64,000 nt of DNA from Rhizobiales bacterium SYSU XM002. Its GTDB lineage: Bacteria; Pseudomonadota; Alphaproteobacteria; Rhizobiales; Beijerinckiaceae. The translations under genes were made by a program, and so were the position numbers. The stretch lies in NCBI GenBank assembly GCA_009846685.1, contig VWVY01000002.1, positions 62,001 to 126,000 on the forward strand, written 5' to 3'. The notes under the pieces were generated by a model. It did no database searches and had not been told where the DNA came from. It saw nothing but the letters and a program-made list of their open reading frames with translations. Positions 8,429 through 17,860 of this stretch are shown piece by piece (the stretch's first letter is position 1; each line of letters opens with the position of its first letter).

Positions 8429-9394
8429 ATGGCCGTTTATACCGATGTCAGCGCGGAAGAACTCGGGGAGTTCCTCAAGGATTACGACCTTGGCCCGCTC
8501 CTGAGTTTCAAGGGCATTGCCGAAGGGGTCGAGAATTCGAACTTCCTGATCGAAACCGGGCGCGGCCGCTATATCCTCACGCTCTACGAGAAGCGCGTGA
8601 ACCGCGACGATCTGCCGTTCTTCCTCGGGTTGATGGGGCATCTGGCGGATCGCGGCATCACCTGCCCGCTGCCTGTGAAGGGGCACGACGGTCAGGCGCT
8701 GCGGATGCTCGCGGGCCGCCCCGCCGCAATCGTCACCTTTCTCGAAGGCGTATCCTACCGCCGCCCCTCCGCGACGCATTGTGCCGCGCTCGGCACCGTG
8801 CTGGCTGGCCTGCACGAAGCCGGAAAAGGTTTTGGCCTCAGCCGGGGGAACGCGCTCTCGATCAACGGTTGGCGACCACTTGCCGAGCAGGCGGGCGAGG
8901 GAGCGGACAAGGTTGCCGTCGGTCTCGGACAGGCGATCCGCAACGAGCTTGCCGATCTGGAGGCGCATTGGCCGCGCACGCTGCCAGCAGGCATCATCCA
9001 CGCCGATCTGTTCCCGAACAATGTGCTCTTCGTGGGCGATCAGCTTTCGGGTGTGATTGACTTCTATTTCGCCGCCAATGACGCGCTCGCCTATGATCTC
9101 GCGGTGTGCCTCAACGCCTGGTGCTTCGAGGCGGACTATTCGTTCAATCTCACCAAGGGGCGGGCGATGATCGCCGCCTACCGCGCCAAGCGCCCGCTCA
9201 ACCGCGTCGAGATCGAGGCCCTGCCGATCCTGTGCCGTGGCGCGGCCTTGCGCTTCCTGCTGACGCGCCTCGTCGATTGGCTCAACGTGCCGCCCGGCGC
9301 GCTGGTGCGTCCGCTCGATCCGATGGAATACTGGAAGAAACTCCGCTTCCATCAGGGTGTCGAGACGGCCTCCGCCTATGGCCTGATGGATTGA
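8429..9394 (+). CDS. thrB: Homoserine kinase, choline-kinase-fold type
   Basis: Phosphorylates homoserine for threonine synthesis. 321 residues of the APH/choline-kinase fold used as ThrB in most alphaproteobacteria, not the GHMP-type enzyme of enterics. Seen: [10 protein letters not shown] nucleotide loop, the Brenner motif [14 protein letters not shown] (about residues 190-203) and the metal-binding GVIDFYFA (about residues 210-217). The open frame extends upstream to 8009, but ATG 8429 has an excellent AAGGAGG 8 bases before it. Followed 10 bases later by rnhA, a common arrangement here. thrC is 6 kb away at 15649. Confidence 0.93.
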   Translation: MAVYTDVSAEELGEFLKDYDLGPLLSFKGIAEGVENSNFLIETGRGRYILTLYEKRVNRDDLPFFLGLMGHLADRGITCPLPVKGHDGQALRMLAGRPAAIVTFLEGVSYRRPSATHCAALGTVLAGLHEAGKGFGLSRGNALSINGWRPLAEQAGEGADKVAVGLGQAIRNELADLEAHWPRTLPAGIIHADLFPNNVLFVGDQLSGVIDFYFAANDALAYDLAVCLNAWCFEADYSFNLTKGRAMIAAYRAKRPLNRVEIEALPILCRGAALRFLLTRLVDWLNVPPGALVRPLDPMEYWKKLRFHQGVETASAYGLMD

Positions 9395-9404
9395 GCCCGC
9401 GCGC

Positions 9405-9875
9405 ATGCCCGACAACGCGAAGACGACCGGCGCACCGGTCGAGATCTGGACCGATGGCGCCTGCTCGGGCAATCCTGGTCCCGGCGGCTGGGGTGCGATC
9501 CTGCGTTACAACGGGACGACGCGCGAACTTTCCGGCGCCGAGCCGGAAACCACCAACAACCGCATGGAATTGCAGGCGGCCATCGCTGCGCTCGTGGCGC
9601 TGAAGCGTTCTTGCACGGTGGTTCTCACCACCGACAGCCAATATGTGAAGGGCGGCATCACCGGCTGGATTCACGGCTGGAAGCGCAACGGCTGGAAAAC
9701 CGCCGACAAGAAGCCGGTCAAGAACATCGATCTCTGGCAGGCGCTCGACGAGGCCGTGCAGCGCCACCGTGTCGAATGGCGCTGGATCAAGGGCCACGCG
9801 GGGCATACGGAAAACGAACGCGCGGACGAACTCGCCCGCGCGGCCATTGCCGAACTCCGAAAAGCTCAGAGCTGA
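9405..9875 (+). CDS. rnhA: Ribonuclease HI
   Basis: Removes RNA from RNA/DNA hybrids. 156 residues, the normal size. Catalytic carboxylates are in the expected segments: [20 protein letters not shown] (first Asp), [14 protein letters not shown] (Glu), [13 protein letters not shown] (Asp) and NERADELAR (last Asp); the handle region [17 protein letters not shown] and the flap His in [10 protein letters not shown] are intact. In a pair with thrB. Its last 10 bases overlap the 3' end of the convergent peroxiredoxin gene. Confidence 0.96.
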   Translation: MPDNAKTTGAPVEIWTDGACSGNPGPGGWGAILRYNGTTRELSGAEPETTNNRMELQAAIAALVALKRSCTVVLTTDSQYVKGGITGWIHGWKRNGWKTADKKPVKNIDLWQALDEAVQRHRVEWRWIKGHAGHTENERADELARAAIAELRKAQS

Positions 9876-10351
9876 CAGATCAGCGTCTCGGCGGAGGAAA
9901 GCTCGGCCTTGCCCGGCGCTTCCTCGATGTTGAGCTTCTTGACGACGCCATCTTCTACCAGCATCGAGAAGCGGCGGCAGCGGGTGCCGAGACCGGCGAC
10001 CGAAAGATCGACGTCGAGACCAGTCGCCTTGGCGAAATCGGCGTTGCCGTCCGCGAGGAAGGTGAGGACACCTTCGCCGCCCGTTTCCTTGGCCCACATC
10101 GCCATGACGAAGGGATCGTTCACCGCGACGACCGCGATACCGTCGACGCCCTTGGCCTTGAAAGCCTCCGCTTCCTTGAGGAAACCCGGCAGATGGGTCT
10201 TGTGGCAGGTCGGCGTAAAAGCGCCGGGAACGCCGAACAGCACGATCGTCTTGCCAGAGAAAACCTCGGCAGTGGTAACCGGCTTCGGTCCGGTCTCGGT
10301 CATGGTCCGGAGAGTGACGTCCGGGAGGCGTTCTCCGCTGGCAATCGGCAT
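9866..10351 (-). CDS. Peroxiredoxin, Prx5/type II family
   Basis: 161 residues. Reduces hydroperoxides, probably with glutaredoxin/glutathione as reductant. The peroxidatic site [17 protein letters not shown] (about residues 41-57, catalytic Cys in PTC) is exact for the Prx5 group; the partner motif [11 protein letters not shown]-like [19 protein letters not shown] and [15 protein letters not shown] are also present. The frame is open to 10417, but ATG 10351 has AGGA upstream and matches family length. Links functionally to gshA in this window through glutathione. Confidence 0.92.
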   Translation of the reverse strand: MPIASGERLPDVTLRTMTETGPKPVTTAEVFSGKTIVLFGVPGAFTPTCHKTHLPGFLKEAEAFKAKGVDGIAVVAVNDPFVMAMWAKETGGEGVLTFLADGNADFAKATGLDVDLSVAGLGTRCRRFSMLVEDGVVKKLNIEEAPGKAELSSAETLICQL

Positions 10352-10474
10352 GGGGTCATTCCTGTCTTGAGTGTATGTCTTGTGCTTGTCCGGCCATGTT
10401 TCCGGCCGGAAGAGCAATCTAGGGCATTTTCCGATCGGGGCGAGCGGATTTCTGGCTGCGTGCTGCGAAAGCGG

Positions 10475-11290
10475 TCAAGGCCCCGGCGCGTTGTCGAGAT
10501 CGAGCATCTTCTCGAAGGACCTTTCCTTCGTTCCGAAGGTGAGGCGCACCGGGCCGAACCGCTCTCCCGTTCCCGGCGCCGGTTGACCCGAGATTGCCAC
10601 GGCGACAGCTCCGCCGGTGCCGGCTTCCACCGCTTCGACATCGAGGAAACCGTTGCCTTCCACAAAGGCGGTCATGGCTGAGACATCGCCGGCATAAGGC
10701 AGGGTCACGCGCCATCGATGCTTGCCGGCTTCGGTGCGCACCACCGTTGTCGGGCGGCCATCATCCGCCTTTGGCAAGGCTGCGCGGGCAAGAGCCAGCG
10801 CGTCCGCTTCCGTTCCGACGAGCTTTTGGCCGGTCGCCGGCGAAAGCTCGAGCTTGCCGTTGAGCGGAATGCACATCGTTCCGCAGACGGCAAAGTCGAG
10901 TGCGAGCGCCAGGCGATAGTCCTTGCCCTTCCTTTCGCCGGAAATCGGCAGGATAACATGGTGCTTGTAGCCCCAGGCCTTGCCGCCGGCGCCATCGTCG
11001 AAGCGCTCGGGGAACGGGAAGGCAACCTGCAACGCGTCGATGCCTTGCGTGCCACCGAAGTCGAACATCGGCGGCACGCCCGAATCGCCGGCTTGCCTCC
11101 AGTAGGTCTTGAACCCCTCGGCGAGAGTGATCTCCAACCCTGCCACCAACGCGCCTTCCGGCCCGTCGGTATCGATCAGGAGCCGGATGCGGGCCTCACG
11201 AAAATCGACCCATGACGAGGCTAGAACGTCGGCTCGCGCGGCATTATGGACCGCGAACAGCAGAGCGAGGCTGATCAAGTACCGTTTCAT
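10475..11290 (-). CDS. Periplasmic DsbD N-terminal-domain-like protein
   Basis: 271 residues with a signal peptide (MKRYLISLALLFAVHNAARA). Matches the DsbD alpha/N-terminal domain: WRQAGDSGVPPMFDF about residues 65-80, then FPFPERF and the paired cysteines in FAVCGTMCIPLNG (about residues 158-170), which in DsbD receive electrons from the membrane domain. There is no membrane or thioredoxin domain here, so it is a stand-alone form; electrons would have to come from a separate CcdA/DsbD partner not in the window. The frame is open to 11437; ATG 11290 is chosen because the signal peptide starts there. Confidence 0.82.
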   Translation of the reverse strand: MKRYLISLALLFAVHNAARADVLASSWVDFREARIRLLIDTDGPEGALVAGLEITLAEGFKTYWRQAGDSGVPPMFDFGGTQGIDALQVAFPFPERFDDGAGGKAWGYKHHVILPISGERKGKDYRLALALDFAVCGTMCIPLNGKLELSPATGQKLVGTEADALALARAALPKADDGRPTTVVRTEAGKHRWRVTLPYAGDVSAMTAFVEGNGFLDVEAVEAGTGGAVAVAISGQPAPGTGERFGPVRLTFGTKERSFEKMLDLDNAPGP

Positions 11291-11307
11291 GCCCAAAGCA
11301 TAGGCCG

Positions 11308-11317
11308 GAACCGGTTC
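11308..11317. promoter_or_regulatory. GAACCGGTTC palindrome between the DsbD-like and yqgE genes
   Basis: Perfect 10-bp palindrome in a divergent promoter region, 18 bases from the DsbD-like start codon; identical to the one at 6402-6411. Confidence 0.3.
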
Positions 11318-11424
11318 AAGACCGATGAACAATTCCGTGACCCCGCGGCGGCCTCTTCGGCGCTCCATGCGATTTTTGCAGAGCGCCCCTTGGCAAGTTC
11401 CGCAAGGACTGCAACTCTTTGTGC

Positions 11425-12036
11425 ATGGACATATCATCGCTCAGGAACAAGGCCGAAGCCGGTTTTCTCGATGGCCAGATGCTGATCGCCATGCCGGGGA
11501 TGCCTGACGCCCGTTTCGCACGGACCGTCATCTATATGTGCGCGCATTCGTCGGAAGGTGCGATGGGCATTGTCGTCAACAAGCCCTCGCGTTCGATCGT
11601 TTTTCCCGATCTTCTTCAGCAACTCGATATCATCGACAAGGACGCAGCGATCCGGCTGCCCCACCGCGTCGCAGGCGTCCCGGTTCTGGCCGGCGGCCCG
11701 GTCGAGACAACGCGTGGTTTCGTGCTGCATTCGATGGATACGACGATCGAGGACTCGACTCTGCCGATCTCCGAGAACATCGGACTGACGATCACGCTCG
11801 ACATGCTCCGTGCGATCGCCCGAGGAGACGGACCGGAAGAAGCCATTCTCGCGCTTGGATATGCGAGTTGGGGCGCAGGGCAACTCGAACGGGAGATCCA
11901 GGAGAATACCTGGCTGCACGGGCCGATTTCGCGCGACCTCGTTTTCGGGGTGGATCACGAGGCCAAATACGACACAGCCCTGCGACAGCTCGGTATCGAT
12001 CCGGCTTTCCTTTCGCAGGAGGCGGGCCACGCCTGA
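11425..12036 (+). CDS. YqgE/AlgH family protein (DUF179)
   Basis: 203 residues, cytoplasmic. Family hallmarks: [20 protein letters not shown] (about residues 15-34), [30 protein letters not shown] and [16 protein letters not shown]. Biochemical role is unsettled; AlgH was linked to alginate regulation in Pseudomonas. ATG 11425 is the conventional start, but an in-frame TTG at 11419 sits at a better distance from AAGGA (11404-11408) and could be the true one. Convergent with the EAL gene, 3 bases apart. Confidence 0.9.
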   Translation: MDISSLRNKAEAGFLDGQMLIAMPGMPDARFARTVIYMCAHSSEGAMGIVVNKPSRSIVFPDLLQQLDIIDKDAAIRLPHRVAGVPVLAGGPVETTRGFVLHSMDTTIEDSTLPISENIGLTITLDMLRAIARGDGPEEAILALGYASWGAGQLEREIQENTWLHGPISRDLVFGVDHEAKYDTALRQLGIDPAFLSQEAGHA

Positions 12037-12038
12037 GA

Positions 12039-15002
12039 TCAGGCGGTGATACCGATCAGCTTGCGGGTCTGTTCGAGGTTGATTGCCGGGCCGAAAACAT
12101 AGCCTTGCGCGAACTCGCAGCCGAGCTGGAACAGTTCCACGGTGTCGGCTTCCGTCTCGGCGCCTTCCGCGACAATGTTCATGCCGAGATCATGCGCGAG
12201 GCCGACGATCGAACGCAGGATGAGCGGGCGCTTGCCGCTGTCGTCGTGCCGCACGAAGCTCTGGTCGATCTTCAGCGTGTCGAAGGGGAAGCGCTGGAGA
12301 TAAGCCAGCGAGGAGAAGCCGGTGCCGAAATCGTCGAGCGCGAGGCCGGCGCCGAGTTCGCGAATCTTCTGGAGGATCTGCGCCGCATATTCCGGGTTTT
12401 CCATCACCAGCGTCTCGGTGATTTCCAACTTCAGCGAGCCTGGCTGGACCGGATAACGGATCAGGACATTCTTGACGTCCTGCAACAGGTCCGACCGCAG
12501 CAGCTGTCGGCTCGAGACATTGACCGAGGCGAAGATCGGCGGGTCGACGACGAGGTTCTGCTGCCAGAGCAGCAGTTCGCGCGCCGTCGTCTCCAGCACG
12601 AACATCCCGAGATCGACGATGATGCCGGTTTCCTCCGCAACGGAGATAAAATCGGATGGCGGCAACCGACCAAGACGCGGATGGTTCCAGCGCACCAGCG
12701 CCTCGAACCCGGCGATGGACCGATCCTCCAGCCGGACGATGGGCTGGAACTGCACCTCAAGTTCCTTGCGCTCGATCGCCTTTCGGAGGTCGGCGGCAAG
12801 GGTCAGCTTGTCCTGTGGCATCGAGCGCATCGACGCGCGATAAACCTCGATCCGGTCTCGCCCGGTGCGCTTGGCATGGATCGAGGCGAGTTCCGCGTTG
12901 CGCACGAGCGCCTCGCGGTCGAGCAGCGAGGAATCGTCCGGGAAGGCGATGCCGACCGAGCCCGTGAGGTAGATCTGGCGCTCGCCATGCGTGATGGGCG
13001 TCGAGACGGCGCGACGTACGAGATCGGCGAGCGCAAGGATGCGCTGTGGGTCCTGTTCTGAAATAACGACAAGGCCGAAGCTGTCGCCCGAGAGACGGGC
13101 AAGCGTGTCGCCGGCACGCACGACACGCGCGAGGCGGCGCGCGATCGTCAGCAGAACCATGTCGCCGGCGTTGAAGCCGATCTGCTCGTTGACCTGCTTG
13201 AAGCGGTCGACATCGACGATGATGAGGCTCGGCTTCGGGGGCGGCGGGCTCGCCTTCACGCGCGCAGAGACCAGCGCGGTCTCAAGCCGGTCGAGCAGCA
13301 GCTTGCGGTTGGGGAGGCCGGTCAGGTGATCGTGGATCGCATCGTGCAGGAGGCGATCCTGAGCGAGGTGGAGCGAGGTGACATCCGCCATCGTGCCGAC
13401 GATACGCACGACTTCGCCTTCGCGGTTCACGACCGGGCGGGCCTTGAGGCGATACCAGGAAATCGACCCGTCCCGTGCAACGAGGCGCAGATCCTGCGCG
13501 ACGCGACCGCGTCGCTGCTCGATCAGCGTGTTGAGGATCGTGCGGTAACGGTCGCGGTCCACATGGTGGACAATCTCCATAAGTGCGGCGGCACGCCCTT
13601 CCAGATCGCCGCGTTCGAGGCCGAGATGGGCTTCGAGATCCGGGCTGACGTGAAGATGATCATCCGCGACATCCCAGTCGAAGACGAGGTCACCGCCGCC
13701 GACGAAGGCCAGCGCCTTGCGTTCCGCATCCGGAACCGCGCCGGTGGCGACAGCCGAGGAGGTGAAAACGTTCTGCATCACCGTGAAGCCGATCAGCAGG
13801 ACAATCAGCACCAGCCCGCCGAGCAGCGCAGGTGCGGCGATATCGTTGGTGATCTGTCCGCTGATGACGAGGCCGGCGGCGATCACCCAGATCAAGAGCA
13901 TGAACCAGGTCGGCACCAGCATCGTTGCGCGGTCGTAGCGATGGAGCGCGAGATAGACGACCAGCACAAAGCCGATGACCGCGATGGCGGCAATCGAAAT
14001 GCGGGCGATACCGGAGGCTACCGCCGGGTCGATTGACGCCAGCGCGATCAGCGCGCCGATCAAGCCCAGCCAGACGAGCGTGATATGGGCATAGCGCGAA
14101 TGCCAGCGGTTGAGGTTGAGGTAAGCGAAGAGAAAGACAAGCAGCGTGCCGCCCAGCACCGCTTCCGCACCGGCTCGATAGATGTTCTCGATCTCCGGCC
14201 GCACGCCGAAGAAGCGGCCCACAAAACCGAAATCGATGCCGAGATAGACGAGCACGGCCCAAGCCAGCGCTGCGGAAGCGGGGAAGATCAATGCCGCGCG
14301 CAGGGCGAGCACGATGGTGAGGAAGAGCGCCAGCAGCGCGGCGATACCGGTAACGATGCCGCGATAGAGCGTCAGCGAATTGAGCTTGTCCTTGTAGGCT
14401 TCCGGGTCCCACAGCGTCAGCTCCGGCAGTCGGTTGCCCTTCAACTCCGCAACGAAAGTAACGACCGCACCGGGATCGAGTGTGATGACGAAGATATCCG
14501 CTTCCGAGGCCTCCTCACGCTCCGGCTTGTGGCCGTGGCTCGCGGTGATCGCCTCGACGCGGCTTGCCGCGAGGTCCGGCCAGAATACGCCTGAACCGGA
14601 AAGCTTGAAGCGCGGCGCAACAAGCAGCCGCTCGATCTGCTCGTTGGTCTCGTTGGCAAGCGCGAAGGCGATCCAGCGCGGGCGAGAACCCGGTTCGCGC
14701 GCCTGCACCTCGATGCGGCGGACGATACCGTTGGCGTCGCGCGCGGTCTGGATCTCGATGCGATCATCGCGCGATTGCTGCGCCTGCGTCACCGGCAGAA
14801 GATCGACCGCTTCCGCCTGCGGCACGATCCGGACCGCTTCAAGCGCGAGCGCAGGCGCAACGAATGCGGCGAGCAGCCACAACAGAATCCCGATCGTTCG
14901 GCCAACCGGAGCGGTCAACCAGTCAGGAAACGGCGTGACAGGCCGGGAAAGCGCGACGCGAGGCAAGCAATAGTCCATGTGTGAGCAGTAGCCGCAGCCC
15001 AT
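12039..15002 (-). CDS. Membrane PAS-GGDEF-EAL protein, probable c-di-GMP phosphodiesterase
   Basis: 987 residues. Order: N-terminal signal/TM (about 33-55), periplasmic domain (about 55-205), seven or eight membrane helices (about 210-415), a PAS domain (about 430-545), GGDEF domain (about 550-715, starting HDHLTGLPNR) and EAL domain (about 725-980). The cyclase signature reads SGDSF instead of GGDEF/GGEEF, so cyclase activity is unlikely. The EAL domain keeps the metal and catalytic residues: FEALVRW, SVNVSSRQL, LEITET, LDDFGTGFSS, LKIDQSF, AEGAETE and AQGYVFGPA. It should therefore hydrolyse c-di-GMP, perhaps tuned by GTP binding to the dead GGDEF domain. Start ATG 15002; ATG 14978 is also possible. 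It lies just downstream of the GNAT gene. Confidence 0.93.
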   Translation of the reverse strand: MGCGYCSHMDYCLPRVALSRPVTPFPDWLTAPVGRTIGILLWLLAAFVAPALALEAVRIVPQAEAVDLLPVTQAQQSRDDRIEIQTARDANGIVRRIEVQAREPGSRPRWIAFALANETNEQIERLLVAPRFKLSGSGVFWPDLAASRVEAITASHGHKPEREEASEADIFVITLDPGAVVTFVAELKGNRLPELTLWDPEAYKDKLNSLTLYRGIVTGIAALLALFLTIVLALRAALIFPASAALAWAVLVYLGIDFGFVGRFFGVRPEIENIYRAGAEAVLGGTLLVFLFAYLNLNRWHSRYAHITLVWLGLIGALIALASIDPAVASGIARISIAAIAVIGFVLVVYLALHRYDRATMLVPTWFMLLIWVIAAGLVISGQITNDIAAPALLGGLVLIVLLIGFTVMQNVFTSSAVATGAVPDAERKALAFVGGGDLVFDWDVADDHLHVSPDLEAHLGLERGDLEGRAAALMEIVHHVDRDRYRTILNTLIEQRRGRVAQDLRLVARDGSISWYRLKARPVVNREGEVVRIVGTMADVTSLHLAQDRLLHDAIHDHLTGLPNRKLLLDRLETALVSARVKASPPPPKPSLIIVDVDRFKQVNEQIGFNAGDMVLLTIARRLARVVRAGDTLARLSGDSFGLVVISEQDPQRILALADLVRRAVSTPITHGERQIYLTGSVGIAFPDDSSLLDREALVRNAELASIHAKRTGRDRIEVYRASMRSMPQDKLTLAADLRKAIERKELEVQFQPIVRLEDRSIAGFEALVRWNHPRLGRLPPSDFISVAEETGIIVDLGMFVLETTARELLLWQQNLVVDPPIFASVNVSSRQLLRSDLLQDVKNVLIRYPVQPGSLKLEITETLVMENPEYAAQILQKIRELGAGLALDDFGTGFSSLAYLQRFPFDTLKIDQSFVRHDDSGKRPLILRSIVGLAHDLGMNIVAEGAETEADTVELFQLGCEFAQGYVFGPAINLEQTRKLIGITA

Positions 15003-15046
15003 GTCGCGGGCAAGCGTCGAGATGGCTTCTGAACAGCGGTCTCCCG

Positions 15047-15646
15047 CTATCCGGGGCGGCGATCGGCCGCCAGCAGCGCAAACAGCAGATGATCGCGCCG
15101 CGCCCCGGCAATCGAAAGATATCCCCGCGCATAGCCCTCGCGCTGAAATCCGGCTTTTTCGAGAACGCGGATCGACGCTGCATTCTCAGGCAGGCATGCC
15201 GCCTCGACACGCCAAAGACCCAGCCGGGCGAAAGCGAAGGTGCAAATCGCAGGCACGGCCATCGACATATACCCCTTGCCGGCATGGGGCGCGCCCATCC
15301 AGTAGCCCAGCGTTGCGCTCATGGCCGCCCGGCGGCGGATGTTGTTGAGATTAACCCCGCCGAGCAAAGCGCCATCCGTCCGCCGCTCGATGAAGAACGG
15401 GTAGGCCACGTCGGCCTCCCGCTCGTCGCGATATCGCGCGAGGCGGCGCTTGAAGGCTTCCGGTGTGAGATCATCCTCAGGCCAATTCGGCTCCCACGGC
15501 TGGAGGAAGGCGTAAGAGCGGCTGCGCAGGTCTGCCCAGGGCTCGTAGTCCCGCGCGACCGGTGCGCGCAGGCGGAGTTCGCCGCAATCCAGCGTGAAAT
15601 CGTCCCGCTTCCGGCTCCCGAGCCATGAACCGAGAAACCGTGCCAA
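15047..15646 (-). CDS. GNAT acetyltransferase, RimJ type
   Basis: 199 residues of the GNAT fold. Seen: LRLRAPVARDYEPWADLR at the N-terminus, LGYWMGAPHAGKGYMSMAVP (the acetyl-CoA pyrophosphate loop, about residues 113-132) and LPENAASIRVLEKAGFQREG near the C-terminus, typical of RimJ/RimL ribosomal-protein N-acetyltransferases. Substrate not determined. It starts 3 bases after thrC and is cotranscribed with it. In related genomes a pitrilysin-type M16 peptidase usually sits between thrC and this gene; it is absent here. Confidence 0.88.
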   Translation of the reverse strand: MARFLGSWLGSRKRDDFTLDCGELRLRAPVARDYEPWADLRSRSYAFLQPWEPNWPEDDLTPEAFKRRLARYRDEREADVAYPFFIERRTDGALLGGVNLNNIRRRAAMSATLGYWMGAPHAGKGYMSMAVPAICTFAFARLGLWRVEAACLPENAASIRVLEKAGFQREGYARGYLSIAGARRDHLLFALLAADRRPG

Positions 15647-15648
15647 GG

Positions 15649-17049
15649 TCAGCGCCCTCGGGTGAGCTTCGCCCGGATGAAGCCTTCGAGCGCGCGCCCG
15701 TCGTTCGCGACGCTTTCGCTACGCTCGGGATCGGTCATCAGGTGCCGGAGACGTTCAGGCAACGGTGCGTCGAGCCCGGCGACGGTCTTCATCGCGTCGG
15801 GGAATTTCGCCGGCGCGGCGGTCGCGAGGATGACGAGCGGAACTTCCGGCGCGAGCCCCGCCTTGCGGGCCGCGACAGCGCCGGTCGCGGTATGAGGGTC
15901 CAGGTCGTAGCCGCTGTCCCGATGCGTCGAGCGGATCGCCTCGCCGACTTCCTCCTCGCTCGCGCGGAAGGCCATGAACTCGCTGCGGATGCGGGCGAGC
16001 GCAGGCTCGGGCAGCGTGAAGGCGCCGGATTGCTTGAGCCCCGCCATCATGCGGTTGACCGCGGCGGCGTCGCGCCTCGACGCCTCGAACAGCAACCGCT
16101 CGAAGTTGGAGGAAATCTGGATATCCATCGAGGGGGAGAGTGTCGCCTCCACCTTTGCCATCTCGTAACGACCGGTCGCGAGCGTGCGGGCGAGAATATC
16201 GTTGATGTTGGTGGCGACGATCAGTGTCTCGATCGGCAGGCCCATCTTCTTGGCGACGTAACCCGCGAAGATATCGCCGAAATTGCCCGTCGGCACCGAG
16301 AAGGCGACCTTGCGATGTGGCGCTCCGAGCGCGACTGCGGCAACGAAATAGTACGTTACCTGCGCAACAATGCGCGCCCAGTTGATCGAGTTGACGCCCG
16401 AAAGCGCCACCTCGTCGCGGAAGGCGAGGTTGTTGAACAGCCCCTTCACGAGGTTCTGGCAATCGTCGAACGTGCCGGGGATAGTGATCGCGTGGATATG
16501 GCTTTCCGTCGGTGTCGTCATCATCCGGCGCTGGACGTCAGACACGCGCCCCTCGGGGAGCAGGATGAAAACATCCGAACGCTTCGAGGCGCGGAAGGCC
16601 TCGATCGCCGCGCCGCCGGTGTCGCCAGAAGTTGCGCCGACGATGGTGGCCCGCGCGCCCTTGCGTTCGAGCGCGTAGTCCATCAGTCGGGCGAGGAGTT
16701 GCATCGCCACGTCCTTGAAGGCGAGCGTCGGGCCGTGGAAGAGTTCGAGCACGAAACGGTTCGGCGCAATCTGCTGGAGCGGGGTCACCGCCTCATGCGC
16801 GAAGCTCGCGTAGGCCGCCTTCGTCGCTTCCGCCAGCACCGCATCCGGGATCGTCCCGCCGGTGAAGCGACGGATGAGATCGAACGCGACCTCGTGAAAG
16901 GGGCGCCCCGCGTATCCCGCGATCTCGGTCGGGGTGATCTGCGGCCAGGTCTCCGGAACATAGAGACCGCCATCGCGGGCGAGACCGGCAAGCAGGCAAT
17001 CGGCAAAATCGAGGGAAGGGGCCTCGCCCCGGGTCGAGATGTAACGCAT
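15649..17049 (-). CDS. thrC: Threonine synthase
   Basis: Converts O-phosphohomoserine to threonine with PLP. 466 residues, the long bacterial/yeast class. Seen: MRYISTRGEAPSLDFADCLL at the N-terminus, the PLP-lysine segment FHGPTLAFKDVAMQLLARL (about residues 103-121), ATSGDTGGAAIEAF (phosphate loop) and NSINWARIVAQVTYYF. ATG 17049 starts the family-typical MRYIST; an upstream TTG at 17061 is less likely. Tail end of the oxidase assembly cluster, 33 bp after surf1, an order conserved in Hyphomicrobiales. Confidence 0.96.
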   Translation of the reverse strand: MRYISTRGEAPSLDFADCLLAGLARDGGLYVPETWPQITPTEIAGYAGRPFHEVAFDLIRRFTGGTIPDAVLAEATKAAYASFAHEAVTPLQQIAPNRFVLELFHGPTLAFKDVAMQLLARLMDYALERKGARATIVGATSGDTGGAAIEAFRASKRSDVFILLPEGRVSDVQRRMMTTPTESHIHAITIPGTFDDCQNLVKGLFNNLAFRDEVALSGVNSINWARIVAQVTYYFVAAVALGAPHRKVAFSVPTGNFGDIFAGYVAKKMGLPIETLIVATNINDILARTLATGRYEMAKVEATLSPSMDIQISSNFERLLFEASRRDAAAVNRMMAGLKQSGAFTLPEPALARIRSEFMAFRASEEEVGEAIRSTHRDSGYDLDPHTATGAVAARKAGLAPEVPLVILATAAPAKFPDAMKTVAGLDAPLPERLRHLMTDPERSESVANDGRALEGFIRAKLTRGR

Positions 17050-17082
17050 GGCTAGAGGCAATAGCGGGTTCGGAACGAGTTG

Positions 17083-17838
17083 TCAGCGCGTCTCGTGCTT
17101 CGCGCGGCGACGAAACAGGAAAAACCCGAGCGCGACGATGTTGGTAAGCGCGAGTCCCCACCAGGTGAACGCATACTGGCGGTGATTGTTCGGCACGCTC
17201 GCAAGGAAGGTCTGCGCCTCAAGGCCGAAAGGAGCCTTCTCGCCTGCCACCGCCTCGCGGTCGACGAAGCGCTCGTAGGGTGATGCGGAGGCCATCTCGG
17301 CACCGGGTAACTCGGCCGCGCGCGCCATCGCCTCGACATCGCGCGTAAACCAGATCTTGCGGGCCGGATCGTTGGTGGGCCCGAAAAGGCCGGGTTTCTC
17401 GCCAGGTCGGACGAACCCGGTGATGGTCATCGGTTCGTCGGGTTTGTCGAACGCCGGAATGCGCCCGTCCGGCGGCGTGGGCACGAAGCCGCGATTGACG
17501 TAGACATTGGCGAGCGTGCAACGCCCCTCGGCATTGCACAGGTGCGTCACCATCGGCGTCATCACGATGACGCCGAACCCGCCTTGCTGCTGTCCTTTGT
17601 CCGGACGCGAGGTGCGGACGTAGGCGGTGTGCTGATGAAGGTAGCGACCCGTCAGGCTGACACGGCTCCAGAGCGACGCACCGGCAAGCGCACGCGGCTC
17701 GGCCTTCGCGGCGGCGGCGATCCCGGCGATCAGCGCCTCTTTCTCGCCGAGGCGCTGCCATTGCCAGATGCCGAGCCCGGCCTGCACCGCCGTAGCGGCA
17801 AAGATGAGCAGAACGAACAACTTCGAGCGGAGCGACAT
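17083..17838 (-). CDS. SURF1 family cytochrome oxidase assembly protein
   Basis: 251 residues with a transmembrane helix at each end, as in all SURF1 proteins. Signature segments: ALGIWQWQRLGEKEALI-like GLGIWQWQRLGEKEALIAGI (about residues 22-41), GRYLHQHTAYVRTS, VNRGFVPTP and the C-terminal NNHRQYAFTWWGLALTNIVA. SURF1 helps insert heme a into subunit I of aa3 oxidase. ATG 17838 is preferred over the adjacent GTG 17841, with GGAGA upstream. Cotranscribed with DUF983 and thrC. Confidence 0.93.
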   Translation of the reverse strand: MSLRSKLFVLLIFAATAVQAGLGIWQWQRLGEKEALIAGIAAAAKAEPRALAGASLWSRVSLTGRYLHQHTAYVRTSRPDKGQQQGGFGVIVMTPMVTHLCNAEGRCTLANVYVNRGFVPTPPDGRIPAFDKPDEPMTITGFVRPGEKPGLFGPTNDPARKIWFTRDVEAMARAAELPGAEMASASPYERFVDREAVAGEKAPFGLEAQTFLASVPNNHRQYAFTWWGLALTNIVALGFFLFRRRAKHETR

Positions 17839-17860
17839 CACGTGGTCTCCAGGGAGGCGA

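Noticed and set aside
11538-13061. 507-codon open frame across yqgE and the EAL gene
   Set aside because: Out of frame with yqgE and antisense to the EAL gene; no recognisable domain.
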